Origin: Flavobacteriaceae bacterium | GTDB taxonomy: Bacteria > Bacteroidota > Bacteroidia > Flavobacteriales > Flavobacteriaceae | NCBI GenBank assembly: GCA_015494075.1 | Contig: WGBX01000135.1 | Coordinates: 1 to 34,616, forward strand | Direction: 5' to 3' | Length of the DNA: 34,616 bases | Shown: piece after piece, positions 26,301 to 32,895 of the stretch | How the letters are laid out: each line of letters starts with the position of its first letter | How positions within the stretch are numbered: position 1 is the first letter of the stretch | Position numbers and translations under genes: made by a program | The notes under the pieces: model-generated | Seen by the model: only the letters and a program-made list of their open reading frames with translations | Databases searched by the model: none | What the model was told of the DNA's origin: nothing

Positions 26301-26454
26301 CAAAGGTATCTATGTTTTTGAATATCATTTAAGGGCCAACATTGCCGGAAGTTTTTCAGGTGGAATAGCAACATTGCAGAGTATGTATGCACCTGAATTC
26401 AGTAGTCACAGTAGAGGACAACAGCTAAAAATATTACCTAATGACAGCTTATAG
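20389..26454 (+). CDS. Alpha-2-macroglobulin family lipoprotein with CSEQ thioester
   Basis: This 2021-residue protein has a lipoprotein signal peptide ending LVSC (Cys15). An N-terminal helical region of about 380 residues is followed by macroglobulin domains, with the MG2 hallmark TDRAIYRPGQTIYFKA at 605-620. The A2M-domain hallmark RKNFKETAFFYPDL starts at 1234, and the thioester motif is CSEQ, Cys1465 to Gln1468, in YECSEQIFSRFYAN. A helical thioester domain and a C-terminal receptor-like domain follow. The stretch before 1234 (about 1195-1233, Lys/Asn/Thr-rich) may be the protease-sensitive bait (inference). Bacterial A2Ms trap foreign proteases, protecting the envelope. The usual partner PBP1C is not next to it. 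It ends overlapping the convergent barrel gene by 6 bases. Confidence 0.94.
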   Translation: MQKFSLLLLLLLVSCSAKQFEAEKTLEIKKKSTETYKKLWHKVKEYEQKGLTKSAYKTVETIYDLAKTEQNSPQIIKSLLYESKYILRLEEDSTLKIINNFKKEITSASFPEKNVLANYLAQIYWQYYQQNRWRFAQRTELAQPVDTTDFRTWDLHTLIAKTNAYFELSLKDSQRLIKVPVKYWQDIIEYNAKNVRYQPALYDILLYETLKFYQNDENNLIRPLEYFEIDQPDYFLPTKQFADLNIQTPDQNSFLYKALKLYQQTLKLRLTESDDSVAIAYTDLQRLKFVYQKSVLPDKDSLFLNGLKQFEKQYQSIDITALAYYEEAKLYNKLGDRYEPKKYTVTRWEKKKAVDICQKTLQIYPGSIGAQNCKSLLNQIKQPILNIKLEKNIPENKPALVNIAFKNVNAMQMVIYKIKWDELNHLQHLKTLKEKKYYITNLSKIRSQQWRLPDTNDYQLHHTEVINKSLPNGLYVITISTPNQNKQTFAYQTFQVTDIALMQIKNNQPDTNFFVYNRNNGKALSNGFVKIKNIDYPRNDTITIEHKIDKTGFFSLPMPKNNHRYIQYWFTIHYSGNKKAYFKSYIQPSSHFIKPKGFKTAFIFTDRAIYRPGQTIYFKAICLYKKIKNSNIISGEPVVVELFDTNHKKIASKKLKTNAYGSIYGEFILPKHVLNGRFNIVLSGQRLHINKTIDVAAYKRPKFVVQLNKPDKPYKIGDTIIIHGKAESYAGAPITEAYVQYNVKRAAVLPHWWFWKQIRQTSAAQEIVHGHTKTDQNGRFVIKFKAKPANELKPEDFPIFNFIVEAAVTDLNAETHTGKIDVKAGYKDIIAKVKLPQQMFKDNVDTITLKTINLNNVVIPTDINIQIYKLQSPKHVLRERPWPSPDLPKLKKSEFNKLFPHLPYTENESNPLFWPLKQIYFTRKVNTGKQHQTLIKAKKNWPIGKYILIVTKANHPQKEILYKQVFELADPKNKQLPDHLLISHRQNKITYKPGDILKFDIGSAGTDNYLYVYVEKQHKIIKKWRFKTDGTYKTIKVPITEKDRGNFAIHWTYNVYNTYLTKTQIIEVPYLSKKLKIETIHFRDKLKPNQNESWSFRITDSQNKPVQAEILAGMYDASLDNFKANEWSFNPLMNWTYSPIFQTKPINSYGLLNLHLSFNSNYSYSHKNIKPMPLKWFGFHLPFFRPVYALETVAVKGVQRMTPMKKDNKKTPNKANASTTPQENDNDKTPIYFRKNFKETAFFYPDLTTNDNGIIDLNFKIPETLTKWKFQILAHTKSLKYAYKNMTVVTQKDLMIFPNMPRFVRQGDQLIFTTKITNLSDKNFKGKAYLILTDPIHQTDLTKAMIKGTSVISFKLDKKANTSISWHLDIPENIDLLQFKIVAKTPNQTDAEQHVIPVLSKRILVTNTLPLWARAHQQKRFVMPQLVASKNKSLKNYKLTLEITSNPAWYAVKAMPYIMDQNYECSEQIFSRFYANSLGAFVLHRYPKIKAVFDIWKKYDTQAFISNLEKNPELKSILIEETPWLQEAENETAQKKRIALLFDLNKIAREQQKSLEKLSDMQLVNGEFPWFKGSPYPNPYITRHIIAGIGHLIRLGVLNENDANLKIILNKALNYLDNQILKDYRELLKHTPTKKRDQILTKYHPSTGQIHALYTRSYFTTNTYKPEVAKAMDFYRKQAYKYWLSYPLYQQGLISLIAKRNGKDTLAKAILRSLDENSIQSDEIGMYWKENTSGWHWYQSPIETQALLIEAFDEISKNLNKINAMRVWLLKHKQVNAWKTTKQTTEAIYALLLDGEDWLNLKSQVTVQIGSIVIDPDKTQDLQTEAGSGYFKKSWSAQKITPEMGKITLDNKGSGITWGALYWQYFEDLDQIKAAKNTVAINKEYYISKWTDNGEKLIKIGPETIIKTGDLITVRLSFKTDREMEFIHLKDLHASGLEPIQTLSGYQHQDGLGYYQSQTDTATHFFISRLPKGIYVFEYHLRANIAGSFSGGIATLQSMYAPEFSSHSRGQQLKILPNDSL

Positions 26455-27120
26455 CTGAAAATTTAATCCAAACAATAGTCTGGGCACAAATTTGGGCTGA
26501 TTTATAGCATTATCAGCATCATCATAGGTATAAGGTTCATTATTATTTTGGCTATCATTTCTAGGGTTAATATTATCATCATCTGGACTATATGAGGTAT
26601 CATGCCCTGTAATTGTACTGGGAAAATAATAATCAGCTCCAACACTAAATTCCATATTTAGTTGTTTGTTAATCTTAAAAAAATTACCTAAAATAATGCC
26701 CAGCCCCCATTGCTGAGAAACAACATCAAAAAATTCATTGCCTCCAATAAATTTATAATCCGCCTTAAAACTGCTGTATCGGGGACCAAAACCTAAATAT
26801 GAATTATTCAACAGTTCATTAGGAAACATAAAATCCATATGAAAATCTATATTTCTACCGCTTTTTTCAGGCGTTCCATTGGTATTATCGTTGATAAATA
26901 TTCTTCGTGCATCTAATGCATTGCCGGGGTTTAGAAAAGTATAGCCTAATGATATTTTTAAATGCATAGGAACATCTTTGGTAATGTTATAAATTATCAA
27001 TTGAGGCTGAATACCAAAACCACCATTATACCCTGTTAAAAGACCTAAGCTAGTTTTTTTATGTTGTGCATTAAGACTGAATATAATAGCCAAAGCACTG
27101 TAAATCAGTATTTTTTTCAT
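26449..27120 (-). CDS. Outer-membrane beta-barrel-like protein
   Basis: This 223-residue protein has a signal peptide (about 1-19, ending SLNAQ). Alternating hydrophobic strands with aromatic ends follow (LGLLTGYNGGFGIQPQLIIYNI, LKISLGYTFL, SYLGFGPRYSSFKADYKFI, WGLGIILGNFFKI, MEFSVGADYYF), and it ends in strand LLFGLNFQL. This suggests an eight-strand outer-membrane barrel; the exact family is not recognised. A long Asp/Asn-rich loop (172-208, with YSPDDDNINPRNDSQNNNE) precedes the last strand and probably faces outside. It lies 59 bases downstream of prfC on the same strand, without a visible terminator between them. Confidence 0.75.
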   Translation of the reverse strand: MKKILIYSALAIIFSLNAQHKKTSLGLLTGYNGGFGIQPQLIIYNITKDVPMHLKISLGYTFLNPGNALDARRIFINDNTNGTPEKSGRNIDFHMDFMFPNELLNNSYLGFGPRYSSFKADYKFIGGNEFFDVVSQQWGLGIILGNFFKINKQLNMEFSVGADYYFPSTITGHDTSYSPDDDNINPRNDSQNNNEPYTYDDADNAINQPKFVPRLLFGLNFQL

Positions 27121-27179
27121 GGCAACTTTAATTAGCTATTGTCTTAACGCCTTTAAATAGAAGTTATTGCCGTAACCTT

Positions 27180-28766
27180 TTAAAATTCAGATTTTTCATG
27201 TAATTTGACAGTTGGGTATTTAGATTTGGTCATTTCAAATGAAAATGGCGAGTCGGCCAAAAAGACCTGTTTGCCATATTTGTCTTTAGCCAAAAATCTT
27301 TGTTTCACCCGTTTAAAATCTTTATATTCATCATTATTATAATCCTCAGGTTCTACCCAAAAAGCTTTATAAACATTAAGAGGTTCGTAAGAACATTTAG
27401 CGCCATATTCATGCTCTAGACGATACTGAATGACATCATATTGTAAGGCTCCTACTGTACCTATAACCTTTCGACCATTTAAATCTAATGTAAACAATTG
27501 CGCGACACCTTCATCCATCAATTGATCTATACCCTTTGCTAACTGCTTAGATTTCATGGGGTCTGCATTATTAATATATCTGAAATGTTCGGGCGAAAAA
27601 TTAGGAATTCCTTTAAAATGTAGATCCTCGCCTTCTGTAAAAGTGTCTCCAATTTTAAAATTACCTGTATCATGTAATCCGACAATATCTCCCGGAAAAC
27701 TTTCATCTACAACTTGTTTTTTTTGAGCAAAAAATGTATTAGGACTAGAAAATTTGAAGTTTTTTTTCAATCTGGTATGAAAATAGGGCGTGTTTCTTTT
27801 AAATGAACCCGAAACTATCTTGACAAAAGCCAAGCGATCGCGGTGTTTAGGATCTAAATTTGCATGAATTTTGAAGACGAAACCTGTCATTTTAGGTTCG
27901 TTTGGATAAACAACTCTTTTATCAGCTTCTTTAGGTTGAGGTTTGGGTGCTATTTCTACGAAACAATCTAATAATTCTTGCACCCCGAAATTATTTAATG
28001 CCGATCCAAAAAATACGGGTTGCTGATCGCCAAGTAAATAAGCTTGCTGATCAAAAGGATTATAAACACCTGCTACCAATTCAAGATTTTCTTTGAGTTC
28101 TTGTACTGTATTTTCACCCAGCAATTCGATTAAACGTGTATCATTTAAATCTTTAATTTCTTCTGAATCAGCGATTTGCTGTTTATTTTCACCAAAATAT
28201 AATTTTAGCTTCTGTTCCCAAATATTATAAACCCCTTTAAAGTCACTACCCATTCCTATAGGGAAACTCAGCGGACTTACGTTTAAACCGAGCTTTTGTT
28301 CTATTTCATCTAAAAGTTCAAAAGCATCCTTCCCTTCACGGTCTAATTTATTAACAAATACAATCATAGGAATTTTGCGCATGCGACACACTTGCACTAA
28401 TTTTTCGGTTTGCTCTTCGACCCCCTTAGCCACGTCAATAACAACTATAACACTATCAACCGCGGTGAGTGTCCTGTAAGTATCCTCAGCAAAATCTTTA
28501 TGCCCCGGCGTATCTAATATATTGATCTTCTTTCCTTTATAATAAAATGCTAAGACAGAAGTAGCAACAGAAATTCCTCTTTGTTTTTCTATTTCCATAA
28601 AATCGGAAGTTGCCGATTTTTTAATTTTATTAGATTTTACAGCACCAGCTTCTTGAATGGCACCACCAAATAACAAAAGTTTTTCTGTTAAAGTTGTTTT
28701 TCCGGCATCAGGATGTGAAATAATGCCGAAAGTGCGTCTTTTGGCTATTTCTTGTTCTAAACTCAT
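27180..28766 (-). CDS. prfC: Peptide chain release factor 3
   Basis: RF3 is the GTPase that removes RF1 or RF2 from the ribosome after termination. At 528 residues it has the normal length. It shows G1 SHPDAGKTT (17-25), the switch I region, G3 LDTPGHKDF, G4 VNKLDRE and the GSALNNFGVQELLD segment, followed by the RF3 C-terminal domains (VGALQYDVIQYRLEHEYGAKC). The start has a -7 box TATTTTTG (28784-28791, minus strand) 18 bases upstream. Nothing is unusual. Confidence 0.97.
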   Translation of the reverse strand: MSLEQEIAKRRTFGIISHPDAGKTTLTEKLLLFGGAIQEAGAVKSNKIKKSATSDFMEIEKQRGISVATSVLAFYYKGKKINILDTPGHKDFAEDTYRTLTAVDSVIVVIDVAKGVEEQTEKLVQVCRMRKIPMIVFVNKLDREGKDAFELLDEIEQKLGLNVSPLSFPIGMGSDFKGVYNIWEQKLKLYFGENKQQIADSEEIKDLNDTRLIELLGENTVQELKENLELVAGVYNPFDQQAYLLGDQQPVFFGSALNNFGVQELLDCFVEIAPKPQPKEADKRVVYPNEPKMTGFVFKIHANLDPKHRDRLAFVKIVSGSFKRNTPYFHTRLKKNFKFSSPNTFFAQKKQVVDESFPGDIVGLHDTGNFKIGDTFTEGEDLHFKGIPNFSPEHFRYINNADPMKSKQLAKGIDQLMDEGVAQLFTLDLNGRKVIGTVGALQYDVIQYRLEHEYGAKCSYEPLNVYKAFWVEPEDYNNDEYKDFKRVKQRFLAKDKYGKQVFLADSPFSFEMTKSKYPTVKLHEKSEF

Positions 28767-28783
28767 ATAAATAAATTAAGCTG

Positions 28784-28791
28784 CAAAAATA
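28784..28791 (-). promoter_or_regulatory. Bacteroidota -7 box (TATTTTTG) for prfC
   Basis: The minus strand reads TATTTTTG in the 66-base gap between folK and prfC, 18 bases before the prfC ATG. No -33 TTG is at the proper distance. Confidence 0.45.
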
Positions 28792-28832
28792 AGATAAAAA
28801 ATAAGTTGTTTGTCACACTAGTCGAAAGTAAA

Positions 28833-29981
28833 TTATAATTTACTGATGGTTAATGCACCTTTTTTGAGAGGATGAGACAATATCTTATGTACCATTTGAT
28901 AATAATATTCCGGATTTTTAACAAAATCAATGTCGCTAATATCCAAAATCAGTATATTAAGGTCTTTTTGGGTTTTGATAAAGTTCATATAACCCTCATG
29001 AATTTGCGTTAAATACTCGCCGGTGATGGATTGCTCATAAGAACGACCACGCTTTTTAATATTTTGCAAAAGACGATCGACGTTTTGATATAAATAAATG
29101 TATAAATCGGGCTTTGCAAGATCATTATACATAAAATTAAATATCTTACGGTATAATGTATATTCTTCTGGACTAAGTGTAACTTTTGAAAAAATTAAAG
29201 ATTTGAAAACATAATAATCAGAAACCACCGATGTTTTAAATAGATCATATTGCGATAAATCGTCTGTTAATTGTTGGTAACGGTCAGCCAAAAAAGACAT
29301 TTCTAGTGGAAAAGCATAACGTTTAGGATCTTTATAAAATTTAGGTAAAAAAGGATTTTCTTCAAAACGTTCTAAGACCAATTTTGCATTAACATCACTT
29401 GCAAACTGTTTGGCAAAAGTTGTTTTTCCGGCACCGATATTACCTTCGATAGCTATAAAATTATATTCTAAATTATTGATTTTCAATTTATTATCTAATA
29501 TTTTAGGTTTATTTGGATCAGTTGATAAAGATAATAAATCTCTATGATTTAAATACAAATTGGGATGAAAAAAATTCGGTAAAATTTCAGCTAAAGGATA
29601 CAAAACAAAATTACGAAATTGTATTTGCGGATGTGGTATAGTTAAATTTGGAAAAGAAATAATTAATTGGTCGTAATAAAGTATGTCAATATCAATAAGG
29701 CGGTTTGTATATTCACCATTACTTGATTTTTTTTTCCTGCCCATAAGAGACTCTATTAGTTGTGTCAATTTTAAGATCTCAGAAGGTGATAAAGAAGATT
29801 CAAGCACAACCACTGCATTCAAGAAATTTTGACCATCAAAACCCCATGCCATTGTTTCATAAACGGATGAATTTGACACAATAGTCCCAACCCAATAGGA
29901 AAGATATTGAGATGCTGTTTTTAAATTAGCAAATCTATCTCCAAGATTAGAACCTAAACTTAAGACTACCTTATGCATCAT
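28833..29981 (-). CDS. folK: FolK fused to a deoxynucleoside kinase
   Basis: This 382-residue protein has two enzymes in one chain. Residues 4-145 are HPPK (FolK), the pyrophosphokinase of folate synthesis: LSLGSNLGDR (7-16), the substrate-binding MAWGFDGQNFLNAVV, the metal-binding LIDIDILYY (95-103) and IPHPQIQFRNFVLYPL. After a linker, residues 174-370 form a deoxynucleoside kinase: P-loop EGNIGAGKTT (179-188), LERFEENPFLPKFY, FLADRY and the RGRSYE lid. The fusion is known in Bacteroidota. The ATG at 29981 begins one base after the stop of the ZIP gene, giving coupled translation; an upstream in-frame ATG at 30011 would overlap ZIP and add non-conserved residues. ATG 29978 is an equal alternative. 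The nucleoside substrate is uncertain. Confidence 0.93.
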   Translation of the reverse strand: MMHKVVLSLGSNLGDRFANLKTASQYLSYWVGTIVSNSSVYETMAWGFDGQNFLNAVVVLESSLSPSEILKLTQLIESLMGRKKKSSNGEYTNRLIDIDILYYDQLIISFPNLTIPHPQIQFRNFVLYPLAEILPNFFHPNLYLNHRDLLSLSTDPNKPKILDNKLKINNLEYNFIAIEGNIGAGKTTFAKQFASDVNAKLVLERFEENPFLPKFYKDPKRYAFPLEMSFLADRYQQLTDDLSQYDLFKTSVVSDYYVFKSLIFSKVTLSPEEYTLYRKIFNFMYNDLAKPDLYIYLYQNVDRLLQNIKKRGRSYEQSITGEYLTQIHEGYMNFIKTQKDLNILILDISDIDFVKNPEYYYQMVHKILSHPLKKGALTISKL

Positions 29982-29982
29982 A

Positions 29983-30660
29983 TCAACTAAAATAGGCCAA
30001 TCCCATAGCAATAAAAATCAATAAAAATTTTCTTATTTTGAACTGATGAGAATGTTCATTCTCAAATAATATAGTTGTTCCTATATGCGCTAAAATACCT
30101 ACAACAAAAGCATTAATATAAGCATCATATTCTAAAATAATTCCCAGATGCTTTCCAACAAAAGCTGCCAAAGGACTCATTAAAGAAAACAATAAAAGAA
30201 AGAGATAAATCATCTTTTTATTTAAACCGGACTGTATCATTAACGTAGTTAACACAACAGCGATAGGTAATTTATGAATTAAAATACCATAGAAATATGA
30301 TGCATGAAAGTGAGCCCCATGATTAATAGGCAATCCTTCTAAAAAGGCGTGCATAGACAGACTTAAAAACACAAGCCAAAAGGATTGAACTTTAAATTCA
30401 TGCTGATGGCCATGTTCAGCTCCCTTTGAAAACAATTCCAATATTAATTGAAAAACAATGCCAAGCATTATAAACAAACCAGCTTGTTTGCCATTTAACG
30501 AGCCATAAACATCCGGCAATAAATGAAACACTAAAATAGACAATAAATATGCACCACTAAAACTAAGCAGCAATTTCACATAAGACCTGCTCTGTTCTTC
30601 GAAAGTGAAAGCTAAAAAGCCACCTAACCAAACTACAAAAATCAATATTAAATATATCAT
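29983..30660 (-). CDS. ZIP family metal (zinc/iron) transporter
   Basis: This 225-residue inner-membrane protein brings divalent metal into the cytoplasm. It has about eight membrane helices and the ZIP signature in the two central helices: HAFLEGLP (104-111, His104 and Glu108) and HKLPIA (129-134). A histidine-containing loop between helices 3 and 4 (AEHGHQHEF, 81-89) fits metal binding. It begins 11 bases after the mnmG stop and ends one base before the folK start, so it is part of a mnmG-ZIP-folK run. I see no Fur- or Zur-like operator. Confidence 0.92.
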   Translation of the reverse strand: MIYLILIFVVWLGGFLAFTFEEQSRSYVKLLLSFSGAYLLSILVFHLLPDVYGSLNGKQAGLFIMLGIVFQLILELFSKGAEHGHQHEFKVQSFWLVFLSLSMHAFLEGLPINHGAHFHASYFYGILIHKLPIAVVLTTLMIQSGLNKKMIYLFLLLFSLMSPLAAFVGKHLGIILEYDAYINAFVVGILAHIGTTILFENEHSHQFKIRKFLLIFIAMGLAYFS

Positions 30661-30671
30661 AAGCCATAAAT

Positions 30672-32546
30672 TTATCTACCCATATACACTAATAAAACCG
30701 AGATGTCACTTGGCGAAACACCACTTATCCTACTTGCCTGCGCAATAGTTTTAGGACGAATTTTCATTAGTTTTTCGCGTCCTTCATAAGAGATGGATTT
30801 AATTTTTGAGAAATCAAAATCATCGGGTATAGGAATGTTTTCCAAGCGATTGAGTTTATCAGCATTGAGCTTTTCTTTTTCAATATAACCGGCATATTTA
30901 AGGTGTATTTCCGCTTGTTCCTTAACCGGTTCGCCTATATCATTTTGCGTTACAAATGTTTTTACGACATCCAATTGCATCAAATCATCAAAATTGAGTT
31001 GCGGACGTGAGGCAATTTTAAAAAGTTTCATTTGCTGTTTTACAGGTGAAGAATTGTTATTTTCTAAAATAGGATTTACCTCATCGGGCTTAATACTTTG
31101 TTTTTTAAAAAAATCGAGAATTAATTCCGTTTTTTTCAGCTTCTCTTCTACCCTTTTGAGACGTTTATCCGACGCTAAACCAATAGCATACGATAGCGGT
31201 GTTAAGCGAATATCAGCATTATCTTGTCGCAATAAAGTACGGTATTCGGCCCGGCTGGTAAACATACGATAGGGCTCATCAACACCCTTGGTGATCAAAT
31301 CATCAATCAGCACACCGATATAAGCTTGGTCACGTTTGAGAATAAAAGGCGTTTTATCTCTAATTTTTAATACAGCGTTGACACCTGCCATTAAACCTTG
31401 AGCGGCGGCTTCTTCGTAACCGGTGGTACCGTTGATTTGTCCGGCAAAATATAAATTATCCATTAGTTTGGTTTCCATGGTATGTTTTAGCTGTGTCGGC
31501 GGAAAATAATCGTATTCTATAGCATAGGCAAATTGCATAAAACGGGCATTTTCAAAACCGGGAACTTTTCGTAAAGATTCATACTGCACTTCTTCGCTCA
31601 ACGAACTGGAAAAGCCGTTGATATACATTTCGTAAGTATGCCAACCTTCGGGTTCTACAAACAGTTGATGCCGGTCTTTGGATGAAAAACGCACGATTTT
31701 ATCTTCGATACTCGGGCAATAGCGCGGACCAATACCATCAATTTCGCCGGTAAAAAGTGGCGATTCTTTAAACCCAATACGCAAATTATCATGCACTTCG
31801 GGATTGGTATAAGTGATAAAACAAGAGCGTTGTTCTTTCAGCGGACTTGTTTCGTCAGAGAAAGAAAATTTTTGCGGATGTTCATCACCCTTTTGTTCGG
31901 TCATTTTAGAGAAATCTAAGCTCCGCCCGTCAATTCGCGGTGGCGTTCCGGTTTTCATCCGTCCGGCTTCGAAACCCAAATCGACCAAATTTTCGGTCAG
32001 CCCAACCGCTGCCTTCTCTCCTATGCGTCCACCACCAAAAACTTTCTTGCCGATAAAAATTTTACCATTTAAAAAAGTTCCATTGGTCAAAATAACGGAT
32101 TTTGAATAAATTTCGGTTCCCAATTGCGTTTTGACGCCTTGTAAAGTGCCTTGTGAAACAATTAAGCCGGTAACCATATCCGCCATCAGGTCGAGATTTG
32201 GTGTTTTTTCGAGCATTTGACGCCAAGTATTTGTAAACAAAATGCGGTCATTTTGCGTACGTGGACTCCACATAGCCGGTCCTTTGGACTTATTCAGCAT
32301 ACGGAATTGAATAGCCGATTTATCGGACACAATGCCGCTATATCCACCCATGGCATCAATTTCCCTGACGATTTGCCCTTTGGCGATGCCACCCATAGCC
32401 GGATTACAACTCATTTGCGCAATTTTGAACAAATCGAGTGTGATTAATAAAGTTTTCGCTCCCATATTGGCAGCGGCAGCAGCAGCTTCAGAACCGGCGT
32501 GTCCGGCGCCTACTACAATGACGTCATATTTTATCGGGTATTTCAT
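30672..32546 (-). CDS. mnmG: tRNA uridine-34 carboxymethylaminomethyl modification enzyme MnmG
   Basis: MnmG (GidA), with MnmE, builds the cmnm5U34 wobble base modification using FAD and folate. At 624 residues it has normal length. It shows the FAD-binding GAGHAGSEAA (13-22), CNPAMGGIAKG (about 47-57), GRIGEKAAVGL, KTGTPPRIDGRSL, GTTGYEEAAAQGLMAG (about 368-383) and the C-terminal RISGVSPSDISVLL that binds MnmE. Its GC content is clearly higher than that of neighbouring genes. A -7 box TATCTTTG lies 32 bases upstream of the start. Confidence 0.98.
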   Translation of the reverse strand: MKYPIKYDVIVVGAGHAGSEAAAAAANMGAKTLLITLDLFKIAQMSCNPAMGGIAKGQIVREIDAMGGYSGIVSDKSAIQFRMLNKSKGPAMWSPRTQNDRILFTNTWRQMLEKTPNLDLMADMVTGLIVSQGTLQGVKTQLGTEIYSKSVILTNGTFLNGKIFIGKKVFGGGRIGEKAAVGLTENLVDLGFEAGRMKTGTPPRIDGRSLDFSKMTEQKGDEHPQKFSFSDETSPLKEQRSCFITYTNPEVHDNLRIGFKESPLFTGEIDGIGPRYCPSIEDKIVRFSSKDRHQLFVEPEGWHTYEMYINGFSSSLSEEVQYESLRKVPGFENARFMQFAYAIEYDYFPPTQLKHTMETKLMDNLYFAGQINGTTGYEEAAAQGLMAGVNAVLKIRDKTPFILKRDQAYIGVLIDDLITKGVDEPYRMFTSRAEYRTLLRQDNADIRLTPLSYAIGLASDKRLKRVEEKLKKTELILDFFKKQSIKPDEVNPILENNNSSPVKQQMKLFKIASRPQLNFDDLMQLDVVKTFVTQNDIGEPVKEQAEIHLKYAGYIEKEKLNADKLNRLENIPIPDDFDFSKIKSISYEGREKLMKIRPKTIAQASRISGVSPSDISVLLVYMGR

Positions 32547-32577
32547 GGAGTTGAAAAGAGTCTATAAATTTGATGTG

Positions 32578-32585
32578 CAAAGATA
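32578..32585 (-). promoter_or_regulatory. Bacteroidota -7 box (TATCTTTG) for mnmG
   Basis: The minus strand reads TATCTTTG, a perfect TAnnTTTG match, 32 bases before the mnmG ATG. No -33 TTG at a normal distance was found. Confidence 0.5.
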
Positions 32586-32651
32586 CTGAAATTATTGATT
32601 TTATTTTTTTAGTAGAAAGTAGGAAGTGACAAAGTGGAAAGTACGGGAGTA

Positions 32652-32834
32652 GGTCATTGAGTGCCCCAATGATAATCAGGGTGTACCGAAATGACCGGTG
32701 TTTTGATGATGGCGCTTTGATGACCGGCGCTTCGGTACACCACTCCTTCGTCGTGCCACTCAGCGACCTATACTTCTGCTTCGATGACGATAGCTTCGGT
32801 ACATTCCTCACTACGTTCGGAACACTCGGCGACC
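32652..32834. repeat. Intergenic repeat cluster: one inverted and two tandem copies of a ~40-bp unit
   Basis: The 349-base gap between mnmG and the T9SS gene contains no gene but three related units. Copy C (plus, 32652-32690) starts GGTCATTGAGTG and ends GTGTACCGAA. Copy B (minus, 32768-32731) starts GGTCGCTGAGTG and ends TGTACCGAA. Copy A (minus, 32834-32795) starts GGTCGCCGAGTG and ends TGTACCGAA. C and B form a large imperfect hairpin with a loop of 40 bases. B and A are direct repeats offset by 64 bases, and the preceding GATGAC and GCTTCGGTACA are repeated at the same offset. The cluster is much richer in GC than its flanks. The type of element is not recognised. Confidence 0.75.
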
Positions 32835-32895
32835 TAGTTTATTACTTCATAGATTGCTAAAACACTTATTGTATAATATATTATGTTAGTAAATA

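Noticed and set aside
29982-30011. An upstream start for folK at 30011
   Set aside because: It would overlap the ZIP gene and add residues not typical of FolK; ATG 29981 begins one base after the ZIP stop.
32524-32811. A 95-residue minus-strand frame over the repeat cluster
   Set aside because: It has no recognisable domain, overlaps mnmG and follows the repeat units; composition is not protein-like.
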